DNA from: Streptomyces sp. SID10853
Lineage (GTDB): Bacteria; Actinomycetota; Actinomycetes; Streptomycetales; Streptomycetaceae
Length of the DNA stretch: 41,988 nucleotides
Direction of reading: 5' to 3'
Assembly: GCF_010548145.1 (NCBI RefSeq)
Contig: NZ_JAAGLN010000039.1
Span: forward strand, 1 to 41,988
Numbering within the stretch: position 1 is the first letter of the stretch; the number at the start of each line of letters is the position of its first letter. Below, piece after piece: positions 35,386 through 41,988 of this stretch. Under the pieces are notes generated by a model that worked only from the letters and a program-made list of their open reading frames with translations, had not been told where the DNA came from and searched no databases. The translations under genes were made by a program, and so were the position numbers.

Positions 35386-35469
35386 TGTGGACAGCGCAAT
35401 GTCAGGTTAGGAGTAAATATGACCGATATGCGGTATTGGGCGGGCCGGGATGTCCGTGTGTTGTCCACA
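35386..35469. promoter_or_regulatory. pair of inverted DnaA-box-like sites before glpD
   Basis: TGTGGACAG (35386-35394, reverse CTGTCCACA) and TTGTCCACA (35461-35469) face each other across an A/T-rich stretch. TTGTCCACA is the Streptomyces DnaA-box consensus. Two sites alone do not make an origin; regulation or DnaA titration is possible. Confidence 0.45.
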
Positions 35470-35481
35470 GGCGGTGGCTGA
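35419..35481 (+). CDS. possible 20-residue upstream ORF before glpD
   Basis: ATG 35419 follows AGGAG at a 5-base spacing and opens a 20-residue ORF (MTDMRYWAGRDVRVLSTGGG) ending 72 bases before the glpD start. It could be a leader peptide or a chance ORF; no regulatory codon run is visible. Confidence 0.3.
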   Translation: MTDMRYWAGRDVRVLSTGGG

Positions 35482-35553
35482 AGTGGGAGATCGCGGACAG
35501 AATCGAGGGTGCACCGGACACCGCTTCGGCGGCCTGATCAACGGGAGGCAGCA

Positions 35554-37263
35554 GTGAGGACAGCGACACTGGGGCCCGAGGAGCGCGCACAGGCGCTCGC
35601 CGGGATGGCCGAGCGTGAACTGGACGTACTGGTCGTGGGGGGCGGTGTGGTCGGTGCGGGGACGGCGCTGGACGCCGCGACCCGCGGGCTGGCGACCGGC
35701 CTGGTCGAAGCGAGGGACTGGGCTTCGGGCACATCGAGCCGGTCGAGCAAGCTCATCCACGGCGGTCTGCGCTATCTGGAGATGCTCGACTTCGCACTTG
35801 TCAGGGAGGCGCTGAAGGAGCGCGGGCTGCTCCTGGAGCGCCTGGCACCTCACCTGGTGAAGCCGGTGCCCTTCCTCTATCCGCTGCAGCACAAGGGCTG
35901 GGAGCGCTGGTACGCGGGCTCGGGTGTCGCGCTGTACGACGCCATGTCGGTCTCGTCGGGACACGGCCGCGGGCTGCCGCTGCACCGGCATCTGACCCGT
36001 AAGCACGCACTGCGGGTGGCACCGGCCCTGAAGAAGGACGCGCTGGTCGGCGCCCTGCAGTACTACGACGCGCAGATGGACGATGCGCGTTATGTGGCGA
36101 CGCTCGCGCGGACGGCCGCGAGTTACGGCGCACTGGTGGCGAACCGGGCCAAGGTGACCGGCTTCCTGCGGGAGGGCGAGCGCGTCGTGGGCGCGCGCGT
36201 GCAGGACGCCGAGGGCGGCGGGGAGTACGAGATCCGTGCCAAGCAGGTCGTCAATGCCACCGGGGTGTGGACGGACGACACCCAGGGGCTGATCGCCGAG
36301 CGCGGGCAGTTCCACGTACGGGCGTCGAAGGGGATCCACCTGGTCGTCCCGAAGGACCGGATCCACTCGACGACCGGGCTCATCCTGCGGACCGAGAAGT
36401 CGGTGCTGTTCGTGATCCCGTGGGGACGCCACTGGATCGTGGGGACCACGGACACGGACTGGGACCTCGACAAGGCGCATCCGGCCGCATCCAGCGCCGA
36501 CATCGACTACCTGCTCGAACACGTCAACTCGGTGCTCGCCGTACCGCTGACGCGCGACGACGTGCAGGGGGTGTACGCCGGTCTGCGGCCGCTGCTGGCC
36601 GGGGAGTCCGACGCGACCAGCAAGCTCTCCCGGGAGCACACGGTGGCACACCCGGTGCCGGGCCTTGTGGTCGTCGCGGGTGGGAAGTACACGACCTACC
36701 GGGTGATGGCGAAGGACGCGGTGGACGAGGCGGTGCACGGGCTTGACCAGCGGGTCGCCGAGTGCGTCACGGAGAACGTGCCGCTGATCGGCGCCGAGGG
36801 GTACAACGCCCTGTGGAACGCGCGGGCGCGCGTCGCGAAGCGGACGGGCCTGCATGTGGCCCGGGTGGAACACCTGCTGAACCGGTTCGGAGCGATGACC
36901 CAGGAGGTCCTCGACCTCATCACCGACGACCCTTCGCTGGGCGAGCCGCTGGGCGGCGCGGACGACTATCTGCGGGCGGAGGTCGTCTACGCGGCCTCGC
37001 ACGAAGGGGCCAGGCATCTGGACGACGTGCTCACCCGGCGCACGCGCATCTCGATCGAGACGTTCGACCGGGGCACGCGCAGCGCACGGGAGGTGGCCGC
37101 ACTGATGGCCCCGGTGCTGGGCTGGGACAAGAACCGTGTCGAGGCGGAGGTGGAGCACTACGAGAAGCGGGTCGAGGCTGAGCGGGAGTCGCAGCGCCAG
37201 CCGGACGACCTGACGGCGGACGCGGCCCGGCTGGGGGCGCCGGACATCGTGCCGTTGGAGTGA
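35554..37263 (+). CDS. glpD: glycerol-3-phosphate dehydrogenase, FAD-dependent
   Basis: A 569-residue membrane-associated flavoprotein that oxidises glycerol-3-phosphate to dihydroxyacetone phosphate and feeds electrons to quinones. The FAD motif DVLVVGGGVVGAGTALDAAT (about 21-40) and the signature SGTSSRSSKLIHGGLRYLE (about 56-74) are diagnostic. Later blocks WIVGTTDTDWD and VVVAGGKYTTYRVMAKDAVD also match. The C-terminal cap domain (about 400-530) is complete. GTG 35554 has GGGAGG upstream and is preferred to a GTG 45 bases earlier that lacks a ribosome site. It is divergent from the UDP-sugar dehydrogenase gene. Confidence 0.95.
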   Translation: MRTATLGPEERAQALAGMAERELDVLVVGGGVVGAGTALDAATRGLATGLVEARDWASGTSSRSSKLIHGGLRYLEMLDFALVREALKERGLLLERLAPHLVKPVPFLYPLQHKGWERWYAGSGVALYDAMSVSSGHGRGLPLHRHLTRKHALRVAPALKKDALVGALQYYDAQMDDARYVATLARTAASYGALVANRAKVTGFLREGERVVGARVQDAEGGGEYEIRAKQVVNATGVWTDDTQGLIAERGQFHVRASKGIHLVVPKDRIHSTTGLILRTEKSVLFVIPWGRHWIVGTTDTDWDLDKAHPAASSADIDYLLEHVNSVLAVPLTRDDVQGVYAGLRPLLAGESDATSKLSREHTVAHPVPGLVVVAGGKYTTYRVMAKDAVDEAVHGLDQRVAECVTENVPLIGAEGYNALWNARARVAKRTGLHVARVEHLLNRFGAMTQEVLDLITDDPSLGEPLGGADDYLRAEVVYAASHEGARHLDDVLTRRTRISIETFDRGTRSAREVAALMAPVLGWDKNRVEAEVEHYEKRVEAERESQRQPDDLTADAARLGAPDIVPLE

Positions 37264-38063
37264 GTGTGTGGCTGGGCGGCTGGGCGGCTGTGCGCTTGAG
37301 CGAGTGGGGGCTGATCGTCTGCCGGTGGGCCGGTGGGCCGGTGGGCCGGTGGGAAGGTCGGAAGGTCTGCCGGTCGGCCGGTCCGTTGGAACTCCTTGGC
37401 GGGCGTCGCCGTTTCAGGGTATGAGGCCGGGTCAGGTGCCTGGAGCGGGGTGGGACGCCGTGATGTGGCCGACGGGTTGGGGTGAGGCGGGCCGGGAAAG
37501 CGGGCCGGGGCGCGCGGGTTGGTGCGCGGTCCGAAGTGGTGGACGGGCTGCCAGGGCCAGTGACGGCCGGGCTGCGCGGGCTGAAGAGGTGGCGAGGCTG
37601 TGCGGGCCGAAGCGACGGCTGAAGTGGTGGCCGGGCTGTGCGGGCCGAAGCGACGGCTCGGGTGCGCGGGCCAGGAGGGCCGGGGTGCGCGGGCCGGCGA
37701 CGGCCGGGCTGTGCGGGCCGAAATGACGGGACGGGGCGGGCTGAGTCAGGCCGAGCCGGGCTGAGTCAGGTTGAGTCAGGCCGAGTCGGGGCGGCTTCCG
37801 GTGGGGTCCGGGGCTGGTGGTGTGAGGGGTGGGCGGGCGCTGTGGGCCTGCTTGACCTCGGGTTATCCGGGCAGGGACTGGGCGGTGCTGCCGGGTGGTT
37901 CCGGGATCCGGCGCGGTGGCGGGCGGCGGCTGCGGCACAGGCGTGGCGGGAAACGTCTCCCGTATGGCCCATGATGGTCGCCCACGGACCCGGCACCATC
38001 TTCGGTGCCGGAGTGAGAGACAATGAACGCTCTGCCAGGGCGGGTTGAATGCAGAGGGGACGC
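37264..38063. repeat. 800-bp non-coding stretch with imperfect repeats
   Basis: No convincing gene lies between glpD and the kinase. GGTGGGCC units repeat at about 37326-37350. A perfect 25-base repeat occurs at 37596-37620 and 37634-37658 (both containing TGTGCGGGCCGAAGCGACGG), with a diverged third copy near 37707. CTGAGTCAGG-type blocks repeat at 37740-37790. An ORF at 37268-37726 is Gly/Arg/Ala-rich without a ribosome site and looks spurious. No clear glpD terminator or kinase promoter was identified. Confidence 0.6.
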
Positions 38064-39983
38064 ATGTCGGAGGCGGAGCAGGCGAAGGACACCGAGGGGC
38101 GCCTCCTGGCTGGGCGGTACCGGCTCGGGGGTGTGCTCGGCAAGGGCGGCATGGGCACCGTGTGGCGGGCGGTGGACGAGACGCTCGGCCGCACCGTGGC
38201 GGTGAAGGAGCTGCGTTTCCCCTCGGCGATCGACGAGGACGAGAAGCGCAGACTCGTGACGCGTACGCTGCGCGAGGCCAAGGCGATTGCCCGGATCCGT
38301 AACAACGGAGCCGTCACGGTCTACGACGTGGTGGACGAGGACGACCGGCCCTGGATCGTCATGGAGCTCGTCGAGGGCTGCTCGCTGGCCGAGTTGGTAC
38401 GGGAAAAGGGCGTCCTCACACCGGTGCGCGCGGCCGAGGTGGGCCTCGCGATTCTCGACGTGCTGCGCCTCGCGCACCGTGAGGGCATCCTGCACCGCGA
38501 TGTGAAGCCGTCCAATGTGCTGATCGCCGAGGACGGCCGGGTCGTACTGACCGACTTCGGCATCGCCCAGGTCGAGGGCGACCCGTCGGTGACCTCGACC
38601 GGAATGCTGGTCGGCGCCCCCTCGTACATTTCGCCCGAGCGGGCCCGCGGGCACAAACCCGGCCCGCCGGCCGACCTGTGGTCACTGGGCGGACTGCTGT
38701 ACGCGAGCACCGAGGGTGTGCCGCCGTACGACAAGGGGTCGGCCATCGCGACCCTGACCGCGGTGATGACCGAACCGCTGGACCCGCCGAAGAACGCGGG
38801 CGCCCTCTCGGAGGTCATCTACGGGCTGCTCGCGAAGGACCCAGCCCAGCGTCTCGACGACGCGGGTGCGCGTCGTCTGCTGAACGACGTGATCCACGCC
38901 CCGGCCGTCCCGGAAGCCGAAGCCGAGCCGGTCGCGGCGGACGCGACGCGGGTCGTGCCGCTGCCGCCGGTGCCCGATGAGGCCAAGGACGCGGGGGAGT
39001 CCAGACCCGCGAAGCCCGCCAAGGCGCCCAGGCTCGTCAAGGACCCGAAGCCGGCGAAGGAGCCAAGGCCACAGAAGGCCAGGGACACCGCCGCCGCGGC
39101 GGACCGGGTGCGCAGTGCGCTGAACTCCGTACGGAACGCCAGGTCCGAGCCCGCTCCGGCCAAGCCGGCCACCGCACCGGCCGGGCCGCCCGCCCGGGTC
39201 AGGGCGCCGCTCACCGATGTGGTGCCGCGCCGCACCCTGGTGATAATCGCGGCCGTCGTCGCACTCGCGGTGCTCGGCACTGTCCTCGCCTTCGCTCTCA
39301 ACGGGGGCAATGACCAGGGCAATCAGAGCAAGTCCAAGGACGACAAGAGCGCTTCGAGTGGCGCGACGGCCGGGAGCGACGGCAAGAACGACAGCAAGGG
39401 CACGGACAAGGGGAAGACGGACGACCAGGGCAAGGGCGGCGATCAGGGCAAGGGCCAGAGCGGTGGCACCGCTTCGGCCTCACCCGGCGGCAAGGCGCCC
39501 GCGCCGCCCGCCGGTGACGCGCTGCCCAGTGGGTACAAGAAGGTCACGGACGACCGGTTCCGTTTCACCATGGCGATGCCTGCCGGGTTCCACCGCACGG
39601 CCATAGCGGGGGTGAGTTCGGGCGGCATCTACAACAAGTCCAGGGGCGGGTTCCCGCGCGTCCAGATCGACTTCAACGACTCGCCCAAGGACGACGCGGC
39701 GGCCGCCTGGCAGGCAGCGGTCGGTGGACTGTCGGCCAGCGTCGGCGGTTACAAGCACCTCGGCATACACAAGGTCGAGTACAACGGCTATCCGACGGTC
39801 GCCGACTGGTCGTTCGAGCGTGACCAGAACGGCCAGCGGGTCCGGGTGCTGAACCGGGGATTCAAGGTGGATGCCAAGCGTGGTTACTCCATCATGATCA
39901 GCTGCAAGGCGAGCGACTGGGACGGCAGCGAGTGCACCACGCTGCGTAATACGGCGTTCAAGACATTCGCTCCCAAGAAGTGA
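38064..39983 (+). CDS. transmembrane Ser/Thr protein kinase (PknB-like)
   Basis: A 639-residue eukaryotic-type Ser/Thr kinase. The cytoplasmic kinase domain (about 17-275) has the Gly loop GKGGMGTVW (27-34), Lys48 in AVKEL, Glu71, the catalytic HRDVKPSN with Asp146, DFG at 164-166 and APSYISPERA, so it should be active. A Pro/Ala/Lys-rich linker precedes one membrane helix (VIIAAVVALAVLGTVLAFAL, about 393-412). Outside is a Gly/Lys/Ser-rich spacer and a globular domain (about 490-639) beginning GYKKVTDDRFRFTMAMPAGF, unlike PASTA repeats. ATG 38064 is chosen over 38049 because AGAGGGGA lies just before it. The ligand is unknown. A kinase-like gene follows. Confidence 0.95.
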   Translation: MSEAEQAKDTEGRLLAGRYRLGGVLGKGGMGTVWRAVDETLGRTVAVKELRFPSAIDEDEKRRLVTRTLREAKAIARIRNNGAVTVYDVVDEDDRPWIVMELVEGCSLAELVREKGVLTPVRAAEVGLAILDVLRLAHREGILHRDVKPSNVLIAEDGRVVLTDFGIAQVEGDPSVTSTGMLVGAPSYISPERARGHKPGPPADLWSLGGLLYASTEGVPPYDKGSAIATLTAVMTEPLDPPKNAGALSEVIYGLLAKDPAQRLDDAGARRLLNDVIHAPAVPEAEAEPVAADATRVVPLPPVPDEAKDAGESRPAKPAKAPRLVKDPKPAKEPRPQKARDTAAAADRVRSALNSVRNARSEPAPAKPATAPAGPPARVRAPLTDVVPRRTLVIIAAVVALAVLGTVLAFALNGGNDQGNQSKSKDDKSASSGATAGSDGKNDSKGTDKGKTDDQGKGGDQGKGQSGGTASASPGGKAPAPPAGDALPSGYKKVTDDRFRFTMAMPAGFHRTAIAGVSSGGIYNKSRGGFPRVQIDFNDSPKDDAAAAWQAAVGGLSASVGGYKHLGIHKVEYNGYPTVADWSFERDQNGQRVRVLNRGFKVDAKRGYSIMISCKASDWDGSECTTLRNTAFKTFAPKK

Positions 39984-40126
39984 CCCCGGCCACGTATTGT
40001 GAGAGGACGCGGACCGTACGCAGCCGCAATGGGCCGGTAATCGACCGTATTTGACGGATTGATAGGGATCGGTGCGGATTAACGTGGCCCCTGAGACCAG
40101 GGAACAGCGCGCTCCGGGGAGGCGTC
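39984..40126 (+). promoter_or_regulatory. spacer with possible promoter before the kinase-like gene
   Basis: TTGACG (40051-40056) with GGATTAAC (40076-40083) further downstream may be a promoter, though spacing is long. A GGGGAGG ribosome site precedes GTG 40127. Confidence 0.3.
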
Positions 40127-41988
40127 GTGGACGAGTACGCGGGAAGGGTCCTTGCCGACCGTTACCGTCTTCCGCTGCTGCCCGGTGACGAGTTCGAGCC
40201 TGCGGAGATCCGCGCGTTCGACACCTACAGCGGACAGGAAGTCCTCGTCCGGCAGGTGCCGCTGCCGGAGGTCGTGGACGCGGAGATGCTCGACGAGGAC
40301 GGCGCCGGCTCGGCCGGTGGGCCGGGCGCCGGGTTCTCCGAGGCGCGGCGTGCGTCGGCCCGTACCACACGCAGGCCCGCCGACCCTGCCGTACGACGGG
40401 CCATGGAGGCGGCGCAGTCCGCAGCGCAGATTCCCGACCACCCACGGCTGGACCAGGTCTTCGACGTCTTCGCCGAGGGCGGATCGCTCTGGGTGGTGAG
40501 CGAACTGGTCGAGGCCACACCCCTGGCCGCGATGCTCGCGGAGCGCCCCCTGAACCCGTACCGCGCCGCGGAGATCGCCTCCGATGTACTCACCGCGCTG
40601 CGCGTGCTGCATGCCCATGGCTGGACCCATCGCAATATCACCGCCCGTACGGTGCTGGTCTGTGACGACGGGCGGGTGGTCCTGACCGGGCTGGCGGCCG
40701 GAGCGGCGGAGGAGGCGCTGTGCGGTTACGACCCGGTGCCGCCGGCGGAGTTGGAGTTATCGCAGCCCGGAGGTGGAGAGGGCGGGGGACGGTCCGAGCG
40801 CGATTCTCCTACTGCGTCAGGGCCCGATGAGACGTATGGGGCGTACGGGGCGGATGGGCCCGGGGACGTGGTCGTGGACGGCCCGGTCGGTGGGGTCGTG
40901 GAGCCGGCCGTTGACCGGCCGTTCCCCTGGGAGCAGGCGCCGTCCGGTACGCCGGTATTTCCGGCCGGACCGGCGCTGCCGCCCGGCTACACCCAGGACC
41001 AGCGGCCTGGGCAGCTGGGTGGGCGGATGTACGACCAGCTTCAGGACCCGCCGCGCGAATCGGGGCAGGTGTCGGGGCCGTCTGCCTCTGGTGCGGCTTC
41101 CTCGGGACCTCCTGCCCCTGGAACGGCTTCGTCCATACCTGCTGTCCCTGGACCTGCTGTCCCTGGATCTGTTGCCCCTGGACCTGCTCTCTCGGAACCT
41201 GGTGTCCCTGGACCTGCTGCCTCCGGACAGGCTGCCTCTGGGCAGGCTGCTTCTGGACCGGATGCTCCCGGGGTGCCCGGCCCTGGAATGGCCGGCTCCG
41301 GTCCGGTCGGCTCCGGTCTGCCCGCTGCCAGGGATGGGGACGGTGCTGTTACGGCGGGGGACGTCCGTGCTGCGCGCGCTGGTGCCATAGCCGCCTACCG
41401 TGCGGGCGCACGAGCTGCCGCACGTGTCAGCGGGGACGAGCCGGGGAGCGACACCGGGTCGTTCGCCCGCCCGCGCCCCACGTCCGGCCCTCCGCAGCAG
41501 CCCGGCCCTTCACAGACAGGTACGTCACAGCCCGGCTCCGCGCAGTCCGGGCGGCAGGGGCAGTCCGGGCGGCAGGAACCGGCGGGCTCGGGCTTCTGGC
41601 CCGGGGCGCAGCCGAGTTCCGGCGCCGGGGACGGTATGCGCGCCGACGACCTGCGCGGCGCCCACGACCGGGCAGCTCAGGACCGGGCAGCTCAGGACTG
41701 GCAGGCCCAAGACCAAGCAGCCCAGGACCAAGCAGCCCAGGACCGGCAGGCCCGCGACCGGACAGCCCACGGCCAAGCAGCCCACGGCCAAGCAGCCCAC
41801 GACCAAGCAGCCCACGGCCAAGCAGCTCAGGACGTAGCAGCCCGCGGCCGGTCGGCCCAGAATCCGGCCCAGAATCCGGCCTGGAACCCGGGGGCGGCGC
41901 CGCACGACCCGCTCGCCCCCCGCCCCCCTGCGGCGGCCGTCGCCGTGCCCGGCGGCTGGGGGCAGGGGCAGGTCCCTGCGAGATCGGA
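40127..41988 (+). CDS. pseudokinase-like protein, 3' end outside window
   Basis: The visible 620 residues start at GTG 40127. Residues 8-200 have the layout of the neighbouring kinase but lack its catalytic parts. There is no Gly loop after DRYRLP. Arg42 (VLVRQV) replaces the ATP-binding Lys. HRD is H-R-N (168-170, Asn170 for Asp), and RVVLTDFG becomes RVVLT-GLA (188-190). Conserved helices (DHPRLDQVFDVFAEGGSLWV, AAEIASDVLTALRVLH) show that it is a true homologue. A very long low-complexity region follows, with Pro/Gly pentapeptides (PAVPG, AASGQ) and then AAHGQ/AAQDQ pentapeptides. It is predicted to bind or regulate the adjacent kinase, or to act as a scaffold. The C-terminus is not visible. 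Confidence 0.85.
   Translation, partial: MDEYAGRVLADRYRLPLLPGDEFEPAEIRAFDTYSGQEVLVRQVPLPEVVDAEMLDEDGAGSAGGPGAGFSEARRASARTTRRPADPAVRRAMEAAQSAAQIPDHPRLDQVFDVFAEGGSLWVVSELVEATPLAAMLAERPLNPYRAAEIASDVLTALRVLHAHGWTHRNITARTVLVCDDGRVVLTGLAAGAAEEALCGYDPVPPAELELSQPGGGEGGGRSERDSPTASGPDETYGAYGADGPGDVVVDGPVGGVVEPAVDRPFPWEQAPSGTPVFPAGPALPPGYTQDQRPGQLGGRMYDQLQDPPRESGQVSGPSASGAASSGPPAPGTASSIPAVPGPAVPGSVAPGPALSEPGVPGPAASGQAASGQAASGPDAPGVPGPGMAGSGPVGSGLPAARDGDGAVTAGDVRAARAGAIAAYRAGARAAARVSGDEPGSDTGSFARPRPTSGPPQQPGPSQTGTSQPGSAQSGRQGQSGRQEPAGSGFWPGAQPSSGAGDGMRADDLRGAHDRAAQDRAAQDWQAQDQAAQDQAAQDRQARDRTAHGQAAHGQAAHDQAAHGQAAQDVAARGRSAQNPAQNPAWNPGAAPHDPLAPRPPAAAVAVPGGWGQGQVPARS
41110..41275 (+). repeat. 15-bp repeats coding Pro/Gly pentapeptides
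   Basis: Repeats of the type GCTGTCCCTGGACCT encode PAVPG-like units within the kinase-like protein linker. Confidence 0.85.
41672..41865 (+). repeat. 15-bp repeats coding AAQDQ/AAHGQ pentapeptides
   Basis: About twelve 15-base units (GCAGCCCACGGCCAA type) encode five-residue repeats. The most recent-looking copies lie at 41770-41825, differing by one or two bases. Confidence 0.92.

Noticed and set aside
35386..35469. replication origin
   Set aside because: Only two DnaA-box-like sites, while Streptomyces oriC carries many and lies by dnaA/dnaN, which are absent here.
35407..37158. 583-codon minus-strand ORF opposite glpD
   Set aside because: Antisense shadow of a confidently identified gene.
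37268..37726. 152-codon ORF after glpD
   Set aside because: Low-complexity Gly/Arg/Ala translation through repeat DNA, no ribosome site.

Overview
The window is high-GC actinobacterial DNA, and its gene order identifies a Streptomyces chromosome core region. groES-groEL1 lies beside the developmental pair whiD/bldM. These are followed by an ECF sigma gene (shbA type), guaB, guaB3, glpD and receptor-like Ser/Thr kinases. Most genes here are housekeeping or developmental. All functional calls come from reading motifs by eye, with no database search.

Layout. Positions 1-5591 (+ strand) hold a truncated alpha/beta hydrolase, tsaE, a 54-residue ORF behind a perfect 20-bp palindrome, a minus-strand YkuD-like protein, and the tightly overlapping tsaB-rimI-tsaD-hypothetical operon for tRNA t6A synthesis. 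Positions 5592-12492 are accessory: a lower-GC DUF222/HNH gene, a nucleotidyltransferase, a secreted Tap/Slp-type peptidase, a small Cys/His membrane protein and a THUMP-like methyltransferase. Positions 12600-14930 are the heat-shock operon groES-groEL1, with two CIRCE operators and a strong terminator.

Positions 15006-24963 look like a carbohydrate-use island. A minus-strand operon encodes a binding protein, two permeases and a 2-hydroxyacid dehydrogenase. A DeoR/LacI hybrid regulator sits between it and a divergent plus-strand pair (DUF2264 protein and secreted beta-helix protein). A TGATCGAA-type motif occurs at both outward promoters. No ATP-binding subunit is present, as is usual when a shared MsiK-type ATPase serves such transporters. 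Positions 25063-27722 hold an SDR, a MOSC protein and a LysR regulator.

Positions 28004-30153 are the sporulation/sigma block: whiD, divergent bldM with a sigma-BldN-like promoter, and the shbA-type sigma gene. Positions 30515-37263 hold guaB, guaB3, a small membrane protein, a UDP-sugar dehydrogenase homologue and glpD. Positions 38064-41988 hold a transmembrane Ser/Thr kinase followed by a kinase-like protein that runs off the window.

The most notable theme is catalytic-residue loss in enzyme-like proteins: the YkuD-like protein (Cys to Gly), the UDP-sugar dehydrogenase (Cys to Gly), GuaB3 (Cys to His) and the kinase-like protein (HRD to HRN, DFG to GLA). The GuaB3 case may be normal for its branch; the others deserve checking. 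The second theme is short in-phase tandem repeats (9, 12, 15, 17, 25 and 26 bp) in intergenic DNA and in protein linkers. No tRNA, rRNA, CRISPR array or intact insertion sequence was seen.
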